This document shows positions 42,978 through 50,413 of a DNA stretch of 64,000 nucleotides, piece by piece. The translations under genes and the position numbers were made by a program. Source of the stretch: Streptomyces sp. TRM70350 (GTDB taxonomy: Bacteria; Actinomycetota; Actinomycetes; Streptomycetales; Streptomycetaceae); the NCBI RefSeq assembly GCF_019219825.1, contig NZ_JAHUXH010000016.1:97122-161121 (forward strand), in the 5' to 3' direction. The notes under the pieces are model-generated. The model was not told the DNA's origin, did not search any database, and saw only the letters and a program-made list of their open reading frames with translations. Within the stretch, counting starts at the first letter, position 1, and each line of letters opens with the position of its first letter.

Positions 42978-43580
42978 TCAGTCGTCCCCGGTGGTCCGGC
43001 TCACCAGTGCGCCGTACGCCAGTTGCAGCGCGTCCGCGCCGGCCAGTGCCGCGAGCGCGCCCATGGCGGTCCGGGTTGCCCTCGGCCACAGCAACTGGCC
43101 AGCGGTCAGGGTGGACACCACCCAGACGCTCGTGCAGAAGGGGCAGGTCACCAGCTCGCCGACGGTGTCCCTGCCGCCTTCCGGCTCCGCCTCCTCGTGC
43201 AGCTCGGCGGGGCCCTGCGGGCCGACGTACCGCGTGAAGGGCGCGCGCAGCGGACTGGTGACGGACGCCTTGCTCAGGAGCCTGCTGAGCCGGAAGGTGG
43301 CGACCGAGGTCAGGACCACGTCCCAGGGCTGGGGCCGGTCGGGCACGGGGCTCCCGCGCAGCCGTACCGCCGTGGCCCAGGCCGCCGTGTACGCCCCGAA
43401 TCCCGTCATGGACGCGAGATAGCCGCCCAGCGGCCGGTCGTGCCCTGCGGAGTACCGTCGTCCGGTGCGCCGGGCAAGCTCGCGCAGACGTGGTGCGAGG
43501 CGGTTGTCAGCCGTCTTGTCAGCTACGGCGTCATCTGTGGTCTCAGCCCTGTTGTCAGGCGTGGTGGCCAGGGGATCCAT
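42978..43580 (-). CDS. DUF1360 membrane protein
   Basis: The 200-residue protein has the DUF1360 pattern: GYLASMTGFGAYTAAWA, TFRLSRLLSKASVTSPLRAPF, and a C-terminal CPFCTSVWVVSTLTAGQLLW with paired cysteines that begins a membrane segment, then a second one (MGALAALAGADALQLAYG). Its role is unknown; members occur in bacilli and actinobacteria. The start overlaps the end of the upstream DUF2231-Rieske gene by 26 bases, so they are one operon. Confidence 0.85.
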   Translation of the reverse strand: MDPLATTPDNRAETTDDAVADKTADNRLAPRLRELARRTGRRYSAGHDRPLGGYLASMTGFGAYTAAWATAVRLRGSPVPDRPQPWDVVLTSVATFRLSRLLSKASVTSPLRAPFTRYVGPQGPAELHEEAEPEGGRDTVGELVTCPFCTSVWVVSTLTAGQLLWPRATRTAMGALAALAGADALQLAYGALVSRTTGDD

Positions 43581-44535
43581 GGGTCACACCCTCCTCCGCG
43601 GCGCCCGGTTCCCGCTCTGTCTCCCGGCTGTTGTCCGCGTGCTCCGCCCGGTCGTCCTGGCGCAGGCGTATCTCGACGTGGCCGTCGGTGATCCGAGTGT
43701 CGAAGGCGGGCTGGGGAGCGGTGGCGGGGCCGCGTACGTTCCAGCCGTCGGAGAGGCGGAAGACGCTTCCGTGCCAGGGGCACTGGACGCATCCGTCGGC
43801 GATCGTGCCCTCGGACAGTGGTCCGGCGAGGTGGCTGCACCGGTCGGCCAGAGCGTGGACGGTGCCGCCGGTTTCGCGCACGACCAGGACCGGTACGTCG
43901 TCCACGCTGCGCCGCACGGGCTGGCCGGCCGGGAACTCGTCCACGGTGCCGATCTGGTGCCAGCCCTCCGTGACCACGTGCGGCACCTCTTCGGCGTGGT
44001 TGGCGCCGGATGCCTGACGGTAGGCGAGGTGGCCGCCGAGCATGCCGCCGACTCCGACCGCCGTCAGTCCCAGCAGGCCGTAGGCTCGGCCGGCCACGTG
44101 GCGTCCCTTGAGGCGGCAGGTGAGTGAGGTGGCGTACAGCGCGACGGCTGTCACGTTGCTCAGGGCGTGCACCAGGCCCACGCGTTTTTGCTGGCGGTGC
44201 AGTTCCGCCCAGTCGACCCAGCCTGCCAGGGCCGCGGGGGCGGCGGCGCTCAGGCCGACACCGATGAGCACTTCCGCTTCACGGGAGCGGCCGGGCCGTA
44301 GATCGAGCAGGGCCGCGGACAGCCAGCTGCCGATCGGCACCTGCACCATCAGCGGATGCACGGGGTGGCCCAGCCACCTTCCGTGCAGCGCGTCCCGGCC
44401 GCGACCGAGCGGCAGGGCACGCACACCCCGGCCGATCGCGTCGATCACCGCATCGGCCCGGGGGGCACGTTCCAGGCGGTCCAGCAGCCACAGGACCCGG
44501 TTCTGCCGCATCCGACGGCGTGGCGTCGTGGTCAT
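43555..44535 (-). CDS. DUF2231 membrane domain fused to Rieske [2Fe-2S] domain
   Basis: The 326-residue protein has an N-terminal DUF2231 four-helix membrane domain (about 60-195, HPVHPLMVQVPIGSWLSAAL onward). A Rieske domain (about 205-305) has the cluster motifs CSHLAGPLSEG and CVQCPWHGSVF (C-x-H and C-x2-H). It probably passes electrons at the membrane in an uncharacterised redox chain. ATG 44535 is chosen for the family start MTTTPRRRMRQNRVL; a GTG further up is possible. A frameshifted copy of the same gene lies at 62237-62490, so the gene has been duplicated. Confidence 0.9.
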   Translation of the reverse strand: MTTTPRRRMRQNRVLWLLDRLERAPRADAVIDAIGRGVRALPLGRGRDALHGRWLGHPVHPLMVQVPIGSWLSAALLDLRPGRSREAEVLIGVGLSAAAPAALAGWVDWAELHRQQKRVGLVHALSNVTAVALYATSLTCRLKGRHVAGRAYGLLGLTAVGVGGMLGGHLAYRQASGANHAEEVPHVVTEGWHQIGTVDEFPAGQPVRRSVDDVPVLVVRETGGTVHALADRCSHLAGPLSEGTIADGCVQCPWHGSVFRLSDGWNVRGPATAPQPAFDTRITDGHVEIRLRQDDRAEHADNSRETEREPGAAEEGVTHGSPGHHA

Positions 44536-44649
44536 GCGCAGCCGGGTCCCCACCTGCGCATACCGCAAACGGCCGACCAGGCCGGATGAACCCCGGCAAC
44601 GGCCCCATGTCACGAGCCGGCGGGCGAGGACGCGCCGCGGTAGGGCGGC

Positions 44650-44898
44650 ATGGACTGCCTGTTCCTGAGGGACGGCCACCGGGGTCGCGGAGTGGGCCCG
44701 AGGCTGATGGAGGCCGCGCTGGCTGAAGCGCGCGCACTCGGCCCTCAGCCAGGTGCAGTGGCAGACCGCGAGGAGAAGCGACGCTACTTCCTGTTCCTCG
44801 ACCAGAAGGCCGTCGTCTGGAAGCCGGTCATCAGACGCGACTGGGATCCGATGACGGGTACCTGGGAGGGACGACTGGGCTGCTCGTCCTCGGCCTGA
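44650..44898 (+). pseudogene. Truncated GNAT acetyltransferase fragment
   Basis: The 82-residue frame starts MDCLFLRDGHRGRGVGPRLM, the acetyl-CoA-binding loop (RGxGxG) of a GNAT enzyme, followed by its helix EAALAEARALG. It then runs into unrelated sequence (YFLFLDQKAVVWKPVIRRDW). The rest of the GNAT fold is missing, so the product is probably not active. The end carries a GGGTAC (44856-44861) that may be the promoter of the next gene. Confidence 0.5.
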
Positions 44899-44918
44899 GG
44901 GGAACGAAGGAGGAGACC

Positions 44919-45176
44919 GTGCAGCGGCCTGATGAGGAACTGCTGGATTTCGATACCGGCGAGCTGGAGGACTGGGACGAGGAGCGCACACGAGCGGCCC
45001 TCGACGGCGAACACGGCACGCTCTACCGCAACCACCTCGACATCGCCCTGCACCTCGACCAGTGGGCGGAGGCCGAAAGCCGGCGCACCGACACCGACGC
45101 GCGCTACAAGGCGGGCTATGCCCAGGCCCTGCGGGACACGGCCGCGTTCCTGCGGCAGACCTACTACCTGCCCTGA
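44919..45176 (+). CDS. 85-residue acidic protein of unknown function
   Basis: GTG 44919 follows AAGGAGGAGACC, an excellent ribosome site. The product is acidic and helical (LLDFDTGELEDWDEERTRAA, AGYAQALRDTAAFLRQTYYL), has no cysteine, signal or membrane segment, and matches no family I know. A GGGTAC hexamer 57 bases upstream with GACT 13 bases further up is a possible SigB-type promoter. I give it as a real gene because of its start signals and codon use. Confidence 0.7.
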   Translation: MQRPDEELLDFDTGELEDWDEERTRAALDGEHGTLYRNHLDIALHLDQWAEAESRRTDTDARYKAGYAQALRDTAAFLRQTYYLP

Positions 45177-45304
45177 GCCGGGCGAGGTGTTCCGGCCGGA
45201 CGCCCGGCGTCCTGGCCCTCTTCCATGACCTGGCCGGCGTCGTTCCGCCCGCCCTGCCGGGGCCCGCGGGTTTCCTTCGATCGTGCGACGGGGACCCGAC
45301 ACCG

Positions 45305-46039
45305 GTGGTGGCATACGGAGCAGAGCAGCGGGTGCGCCTGCCGGCGCTGCGGGCGGGCTGGCTGACGCAGACGTTCGTCCACTGGCCGTTCCGGCCTGAC
45401 GCGGTCCAGGCGCTCCTGCCCGGGGGACTGGTCGTGGACGAGTATGAGGGGGCCGCCTGGGTGGGGCTCACCCCCTTTGTCATGGCGGACGTGCGACCAC
45501 CCGGCGTTCCCGCCTCGCTGCCCGGCCTGCCCACGTTCGCGGAGACCAACCTGCGCACGTACGTACGGCACCGCGACGGCCGGGACGGGCTCTGGTTCCT
45601 GTCCATCGAGGTCGCCTTCCCCCCGATGGTGGCGGCCCGCGCCATCGGCGCACCGTACAACCCGGGCACCCTCCGCGTGTCCCAGGACGGGGACACCGTC
45701 TCGTACTCCGGTTCCCGATGGCTCGGTGACGCCTCCTACCGCCTGGTCGTCCGGCCTGGCGACCCGATCGATCCGACGGAGCGGGACGTGTGGCTGACCT
45801 CGCGCTGGCGGGCGTACACCCGCAGGCTCGGCATGCTCTGGGAGACGCCCGTCGAGCACGAGCCGTGGCCGCTGGCCGACGCAGGCGTCGATGTACTGGA
45901 GGAGACACTGACCGTCGCGGCGGGCCTTAAGGAAGCCCCCCTCGGTGAGCCCCTGGTGCACTTCTCGGAAGGAGTCAGGTATGTACGGCTCGGGCCCTCC
46001 AGGCCGTGCGTCCCGGAGCGTGTCTCCCAGCCTTCCTGA
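45305..46039 (+). CDS. DUF2071 (YqjF-like) protein
   Basis: The 244-residue protein is typical of the DUF2071 family found widely in bacilli and actinobacteria: LRAGWLTQTFVHWPFRPDAV, YEGAAWVGLTPFVMADVRP, TFAETNLRTYVRHRDGRDG and YRLVVRPGDPI. A lipocalin-like or oxidoreductase-associated role has been suggested but is unproven. GTG 45305 and GTG 45308 are equivalent starts behind GGGGA. Its last 59 bases overlap the next gene, suggesting coupling. Confidence 0.88.
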   Translation: MVAYGAEQRVRLPALRAGWLTQTFVHWPFRPDAVQALLPGGLVVDEYEGAAWVGLTPFVMADVRPPGVPASLPGLPTFAETNLRTYVRHRDGRDGLWFLSIEVAFPPMVAARAIGAPYNPGTLRVSQDGDTVSYSGSRWLGDASYRLVVRPGDPIDPTERDVWLTSRWRAYTRRLGMLWETPVEHEPWPLADAGVDVLEETLTVAAGLKEAPLGEPLVHFSEGVRYVRLGPSRPCVPERVSQPS

Positions 46040-46682
46040 CACCCCTCGCCGGAATTCCGGCGCCGTCACCCGACACCCGCGCGTGCGCTTCGACGGCTGG
46101 ATCGCGGGCATGGGTACCTCCTCCGGCACACGGATCGTGCTCGGACACTGGCAGGGTTCGCCCTTCGGAGCGTTCAGCGACGTGATGCTGGAGCGGGCCG
46201 ACGGGGACAGGCTGCTGCTGGCCCCCACGCGCGAGACAGTGGACTTCATCAGCGGCACCTACATCTTCGACACGGTCCGTGTCGTCCTGGTCGAGGTAAG
46301 CGTCACGGACGACGCCTGGACCGTCACCGCCGGGCCACTCGACCTGCGTTTCACCACCGGCCGGCGAGGGCTTCTGGGCTTCGCGCTGCGGACTGTGCCC
46401 GGCGCACTCGCCCGCCGTCCGGCATGGAGCGCGCTGACGGACCGGCCCGCCCGCCTGCTGCTGCCCGGCGTGCGCACTCGCGGCAGCGCCGGCCGGGGCC
46501 GCCGGGAGTGGTACGGCGCCCGGGACCTGCTGCCGATCCGTGCCGTCGCGGCCGCCTACGGAGGCGCGGACCTCGGGGCGATGGCACCCGTCGAGCCGCC
46601 CGTGCGCTTCGGGTTCGGTTCGGCGCCGAGGAACCCCTCCGTCGCCCGGGTCACGACGACGGTCGAACTCGGCCCGGAGTGA
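45981..46682 (+). CDS. Conserved protein of unknown function next to DUF2071
   Basis: The 233-residue product shows VRFDGWIAGMGTSSGTRIVL, FGAFSDVMLERADGDRLLLA and a beta-rich end (VRFGFGSAPRNPSVARVTTT). It looks like a single beta-barrel domain. ATG 45981 has GAAGGAGTCAGGT in front, giving a 33-residue overlap-region extension. GTG 46082 directly before VRFDGW is the alternative start and may be the original one. It is cotranscribed with the DUF2071 gene and has no recognised domain. Confidence 0.68.
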   Translation: MYGSGPPGRASRSVSPSLPDTPRRNSGAVTRHPRVRFDGWIAGMGTSSGTRIVLGHWQGSPFGAFSDVMLERADGDRLLLAPTRETVDFISGTYIFDTVRVVLVEVSVTDDAWTVTAGPLDLRFTTGRRGLLGFALRTVPGALARRPAWSALTDRPARLLLPGVRTRGSAGRGRREWYGARDLLPIRAVAAAYGGADLGAMAPVEPPVRFGFGSAPRNPSVARVTTTVELGPE

Positions 46683-46702
46683 CGGCGCCTGGGCAGGGGT
46701 AC
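46677..46702 (+). promoter_or_regulatory. SigB-type promoter GAGT-N16-GGGTAC
   Basis: GAGT (46677-46680) and GGGTAC (46697-46702) are 16 bases apart, 28 bases before the TTG start at 46731. This fits GNNT-N14-16-GGGTAC, the consensus known for Streptomyces SigB. Confidence 0.55.
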
Positions 46703-46730
46703 CCGGCCGGAACCTACGAAGGGATGTCCC

Positions 46731-47993
46731 TTGAGCAGAACCCGAGTGCGAGAGCCCGCCCACACGCTCGCGGTCGCGCACGGTGCCTTCAACATCGTGG
46801 GCGGACTGTGGCCCCTACTGCACCTGCGCAGCTTCGAGTGGGTCTTCGGCCCGAAGACCGACGTGTGGCTGCAGATGACGACGGGCGGACTGCTCGCCTC
46901 CGCCGGCGCCGCCCAGCTCGCGGCGGCCGGGGACGCGCAGGGCCCGGCTCACGCCCGCCGTGTCGGTCTGGGCACCGCCGTGACGCTGCTGGCCGTCGAC
47001 CTGGTCTACGTACCCAAGGGGCGGATCCGGCCGACGTACCTCCTTGATGCCGCGATGCAGACCGGATGGATCGCCGCCTGGCTGCGTTCGTCCCCAGCGC
47101 GGAGTACGGGGGACGTCAGGAACGGCCGACGTGAACGAGCGGCTCCCGTTATCACCGCCCGGACGGCTGCTCCCGACGCGCCGTTCGGTCGATTGCCGGA
47201 TTCATGCCCCGTAGGCATGCCTGCGGGGCAGGGGTCCGACGTGGGCGTGGCGGCCGGGGCGGGCGGCGGCGTGGCGCTGTCCGGGGCCCGGGCCGCCGCG
47301 GGCGGCCAGGGCGTCGGCGACGGCACCCGTGGCGAAGGCGTAAACGGCCTTGTGCAGCAGGTCCACGACGAGTTCCTTGCGGGGCCAGGTCTGCGGTGGG
47401 GCGCCGACGCCGGTCGCGTTCTCCAGGATCTGGTCGTTGGTGAGGCGGACGACGGCGAACTTGGCGGAGGCGACCGGTCCGCGCAGTCCGGCCTGGGCCA
47501 TGACCGACCGGAGCACCCCGAGGAGGGCGGCCTGGCCGTAGTGCATGCCCCAGTTGACCGGCAGCGGCTGGGGGCCGGGTCGTTCGGGCAGGCCGGTCAG
47601 CCGCTGCAGGACCCGCGCGGGCACATGGGAGTCGGGCCGGCCGGTGATGGCCTGCTCGATCTTCTCGCCGAGGGTCATCACGACGCCTCCGGCGGTACCG
47701 GCGAGCAGTCCCTGCCACAGCGCGCGCTTGATCATGCCCTGGCGAGTACCCGGTACGACCGCCTTCACCCACCGGTCGCGCGGCGGTCGGCGTCCCGGTG
47801 GGCGCCGGTGGGCGGGAGGACCCCCACTGTGCCGCCAATCTCTTGCATATCGCCCGGGCCCGGCACATGGGCCGCGCAAAGTACCGGCGAGATCCGCGGC
47901 CCGCTACAACGCCATCGGAGTGGGTGGCGAGCGCAGGTGCGGGTACCCGTGGCGCGAATCACGCGAAACGGATATTTCCGACCCCACTCCTGA
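46731..47993 (+). CDS. Small membrane protein frame that reads on through the next gene in antisense
   Basis: Residues 1-125 (start TTG 46731 behind GAAGGGA) form a plausible four-helix membrane protein: HTLAVAHGAFNIVGGLWPLL, TDVWLQMTTGGLLASAGAAQ, GLGTAVTLLAVDLVYVPKGR and LLDAAMQTGWIAAWL. The frame should then stop near 47100 but stays open to 47993, running antisense across the gene 47202-47735. The distal 295 residues have no membrane or domain character. Most likely a stop or the frame was lost near 47100 and the true product is about 125-140 residues. A SigB-type promoter precedes it. Confidence 0.6.
   Translation: MSRTRVREPAHTLAVAHGAFNIVGGLWPLLHLRSFEWVFGPKTDVWLQMTTGGLLASAGAAQLAAAGDAQGPAHARRVGLGTAVTLLAVDLVYVPKGRIRPTYLLDAAMQTGWIAAWLRSSPARSTGDVRNGRRERAAPVITARTAAPDAPFGRLPDSCPVGMPAGQGSDVGVAAGAGGGVALSGARAAAGGQGVGDGTRGEGVNGLVQQVHDEFLAGPGLRWGADAGRVLQDLVVGEADDGELGGGDRSAQSGLGHDRPEHPEEGGLAVVHAPVDRQRLGAGSFGQAGQPLQDPRGHMGVGPAGDGLLDLLAEGHHDASGGTGEQSLPQRALDHALASTRYDRLHPPVARRSASRWAPVGGRTPTVPPISCISPGPGTWAAQSTGEIRGPLQRHRSGWRAQVRVPVARITRNGYFRPHS
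47202..47735 (-). CDS. Membrane-associated protein of unknown function
   Basis: The 177-residue product begins with a hydrophobic segment (ALWQGLLAGTAGGVVMTLGE) and contains YGQAALLGVLRSVMAQAGL and LLHKAVYAFATGAVADALAA, two further helices likely to sit in or at the membrane. The tail is Arg/His-rich. I recognise no family, though short helical proteins like this occur in stress islands. Its promoter is the clearest SigB-type one here (GGGT-N15-GGGTAC), ending ten bases before the ATG, which implies a leaderless or nearly leaderless transcript. Confidence 0.7.
   Translation of the reverse strand: MIKRALWQGLLAGTAGGVVMTLGEKIEQAITGRPDSHVPARVLQRLTGLPERPGPQPLPVNWGMHYGQAALLGVLRSVMAQAGLRGPVASAKFAVVRLTNDQILENATGVGAPPQTWPRKELVVDLLHKAVYAFATGAVADALAARGGPGPGQRHAAARPGRHAHVGPLPRRHAYGA
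47746..47770 (-). promoter_or_regulatory. SigB-type promoter GGGT-N15-GGGTAC
   Basis: On the minus strand, GGGT (47770-47767) and GGGTAC (47751-47746) are 15 bases apart, and the -10 ends ten bases before the start at 47735. The layout is the same as at 47922 and 53996. Confidence 0.62.
47922..47946 (+). promoter_or_regulatory. SigB-type promoter GGGT-N15-GGGTAC
   Basis: GGGT (47922-47925) and GGGTAC (47941-47946) are 15 bases apart, 62 bases before the start of the DUF326 gene. With the divergent promoter at 47746-47770 it forms a back-to-back pair. Confidence 0.62.
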
Positions 47994-48008
47994 TGTACGG
48001 AGGATGCC

Positions 48009-48665
48009 ATGTCCTTGGTCGAGAAGCTGCTCGACGCCTACCCCGCCGAGACCGGGATGCCGCCCAAAATGCTGGGTGAGGCGGTCGACAAGCTGTACGA
48101 GTGCGCCGGCGTCTGCCTGACCTGCGCCGACGCGGCCGCCGCCGAGCAGGACCCGGAAAAGATCGTGATGTCCATCAAGTGCGTGCGCCTGGACAACGAC
48201 TGCGCCGACCTGTGTACGGTCGCGGCCCGGATCCTGGCCCGCCAGACGGGATACGACGCGCCGACGACGATGGCGATCATCGAGGCGACCCGCACCGTCC
48301 TGCGCGCGAGCGCGGACGCTGCCGAGGAGTTCAAGGGCACTCCGTACTTCGAGCTGTCCGCGAAGGAGTGCCGCGAGACGGAACAGCTGCTGGGTCGGCT
48401 GGCCGAGCAGATGGGCTCGAGCGACGCCGGCGAGGGGTACCCCACGTCTCCGCCCAGCGCGACGACGCCTGCCGGAGCCTCCATGGGCGGCGGGGCAGAG
48501 ACGTCTGGAACGTCCGAGGCGTCCCAGGAGGTCTCCGAGGAGCAACTCCGCGAGATGAACATGGACGAGCTGCGCGACATGGCCCGCGACAAGGGTCTCA
48601 GCGGTGTTCACGACATGCGCAAGGAAGAGCTCATCGACGCGATCAGCGGGAAGCGCGGGTCCTAG
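48009..48665 (+). CDS. DUF326 (copper-storage-like) four-helix cysteine protein with Rho-N/SAP-like tail
   Basis: The 218-residue protein has an N-terminal four-helix bundle with the DUF326/Csp cysteine pattern: ECAGVCLTCADAAAAE, KCVRLDNDCADLCTVAA and later KECRETEQ. In copper-storage proteins such cysteines line the bundle and bind Cu(I). Here seven cysteines are seen, fewer than in classical Csp. A Ser/Thr/Gly/Ala linker (about 137-175) leads to a C-terminal helix pair, LREMNMDELRDMARDKGL then HDMRKEELIDAI, of the Rho-N/SAP kind that usually binds nucleic acid. The ATG has GGAGGATGCC in front. The combination suggests metal handling at DNA. Confidence 0.85.
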   Translation: MSLVEKLLDAYPAETGMPPKMLGEAVDKLYECAGVCLTCADAAAAEQDPEKIVMSIKCVRLDNDCADLCTVAARILARQTGYDAPTTMAIIEATRTVLRASADAAEEFKGTPYFELSAKECRETEQLLGRLAEQMGSSDAGEGYPTSPPSATTPAGASMGGGAETSGTSEASQEVSEEQLREMNMDELRDMARDKGLSGVHDMRKEELIDAISGKRGS

Positions 48666-48866
48666 CGCAGCGAATCGGTGGCCAGGACGGACCGGCATGA
48701 TCACGCCTTAACAGGTCAAGGCCCTGCTGGAGTCCAACGCCGACCTTGGTCGTCGTGTCCGGCGCCGCCGCCTCGAGCAGGTCGGCTCCAGGACGCTGTC
48801 CCTGGCAGCTGTCCGGGAGCACGACCTGCTGACGGGCGCCTGAGCAGTTGCTCTGGACCCGCGCGC

Positions 48867-49580
48867 CTACGACGTACCGGGCGGGTCGCGCAGGATGTCC
48901 GTGGTGATGTCCGGCAATGACCTGCCGGTGCGGAGGGCCTCGGCGCGCATGAGGGCGAGGGCGTCCTCAGGGCTGATCCGCCGTCGGGCCGCCAGGGCTC
49001 CGACGGCACGCCAGGTGTCGAACCAGTGGGCACGGACCACCTGCTCCGGCTCCCACGCCGGGGCGTCATTCCCCGTGAGCAGCATCTCGCGGGTGGGCAT
49101 GAGCGCTGCCGTCACCGCGTCGGCCACGTGGGACGCCTGCTCCAGGGCGTCCTCATCGAGAGCGCGAGGCCGTGTCGACAGCAGGTCTACCGACCCGAGG
49201 ACGTAGTCGCCGAAGAACAGGGGGAGCGCGTACACCGAGCCCACTTCCGGGAGTTTCTCGCGCGCCATCGCCCCGAACAGCGGCCAGGGCGTCAGTTCCT
49301 GCCCCAGGTCGTCCACGGCCACGGGCTCGCCGGTCTGCGCGGCACTGATGCAGGGCCCCTCCAGCACCGTGAACTGGATCTCCTCCAGCAGCAGGGCGGC
49401 ATCGTCCGACGCGGCGAGCAGCTGGCGGGAGGGTGTGTCGGTGAGCAACGACAAGGTGGCACCGTCCACGCCGAGTCCCTCGCACACCGCCGCGCACACC
49501 CGCCGGGGAACCTCCTCGCCGGGGGTGCCCGCCGCGGCTTCCGCGACCAGCCGCACCGCCTTCGTCGCCTCGGCCGTCAT
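48867..49580 (-). CDS. GAF-ANTAR regulator
   Basis: The 237-residue protein has a GAF sensor domain (about 15-165: ASDDAALLLEEIQFTVLEGP, VYALPLFFGDYVLGSVDLLS). An ANTAR RNA-binding domain follows (about 175-230: HWFDTWRAVGALAARRRISP, DALALMRAEALRTGRSL). ANTAR proteins bind paired hairpins in leader RNA to prevent termination, so it probably senses a redox or small-molecule signal and acts on transcripts. It sits alone between the DUF326 gene and cydAB; its target is not visible. Confidence 0.92.
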   Translation of the reverse strand: MTAEATKAVRLVAEAAAGTPGEEVPRRVCAAVCEGLGVDGATLSLLTDTPSRQLLAASDDAALLLEEIQFTVLEGPCISAAQTGEPVAVDDLGQELTPWPLFGAMAREKLPEVGSVYALPLFFGDYVLGSVDLLSTRPRALDEDALEQASHVADAVTAALMPTREMLLTGNDAPAWEPEQVVRAHWFDTWRAVGALAARRRISPEDALALMRAEALRTGRSLPDITTDILRDPPGTS

Positions 49581-49742
49581 CCGGCCCTCCGCAGCCCTGA
49601 CGCATGTGCCCCGATGCTCACCGTCACGTGTCTCCCTGTGTCATCCGAGCGGACGGCCACCGCCGACTCACCGCCCCTGTGCCCGCGGCGGACGCCGATC
49701 CGCGCATGTCGGGTGCCCTGTGTCGCCGCGTGCAAGCCACGT

Positions 49743-50054
49743 ATGGCACACGAGACCCGGTCGACTCGGGGGAGGGCAAGCGGCGGGGCCGCCGCTCCCA
49801 CGGCTGCCGCAGCCGCAGCAGATGCGGGGGAAACAAACGAGCTTGCCAGCTGGTGGTGCCCAAAAGAGGCAATTAAACGACTCGCCTGCTCACCTGCCCC
49901 TGACACCCCGGCACGACCGGACCTCCGGGATCTCCCGGACGAGTCTCCCGCTGGTGTTCCCGATGCGGACTGCTCAGGTCGCTACTGGGGCGGCTCCGAC
50001 GACCCGGACCGCCTTGACGGGGACGGTGACGTCATGGGCTGCGAGGCCAAGTGA
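49743..50054 (+). CDS. Possible 103-residue protein ending in an Excalibur-like calcium-binding motif
   Basis: The plus frame from ATG 49743 ends DADCSGRYWGGSDDPDRLDG then DGDVMGCEAK, the cysteine-framed DxDxDG pattern of the Excalibur domain found at the end of actinobacterial secreted proteins. The rest (Ala-rich, LASWWCPKEAIKRLACSPAP) has no signal peptide and the start has no ribosome site, so this may be a fragment. The remaining sequence of the 49581-50413 gap shows no other gene. Confidence 0.35.
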   Translation: MAHETRSTRGRASGGAAAPTAAAAAADAGETNELASWWCPKEAIKRLACSPAPDTPARPDLRDLPDESPAGVPDADCSGRYWGGSDDPDRLDGDGDVMGCEAK

Positions 50055-50413
50055 TCCACCCTGTACTCCACCACTCCGCTGGCAGGCGGCCAGCCCCGCC
50101 CGCGGTCGGTGCCGCGGCCTTGGCTTCGCCGGCCGGGACGTGACGGCTCTGCGGGCAATCGGAGCCTGTGCCGATTGTGGCTGACGTCGCGTCGCTGCTG
50201 TGACATGCCTGTCGGGTGCCATACCTTGGCGGCGTTGCCTGGCGGCGGCCAGCCGGTTCTACCCGGGTGTCGTGGACGTGAGGTTCTCCACCGGGCGCGT
50301 TCCTGCACGTTGGCGCGGGGGGCAGCCTGGTGGCTGCCGGGTTGCGGGCCATGGCGGTCTCATGCCCCGCGTGCCGGGTCTGCGCCCGATGTCTGCCGTG
50401 AGGAGGAATTCGG

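Noticed and set aside
46112..46117. GGGTAC inside the gene at 45981-46682
   Set aside because: It is within coding sequence, has a 13-base spacer to the nearest GNNT and no start close behind it.
48680..48842. Coding-like scrap ending SLAAVREHDLLTGA on the plus strand
   Set aside because: It has no usable start codon and is only about 40 codons; too little to call a gene or a family.
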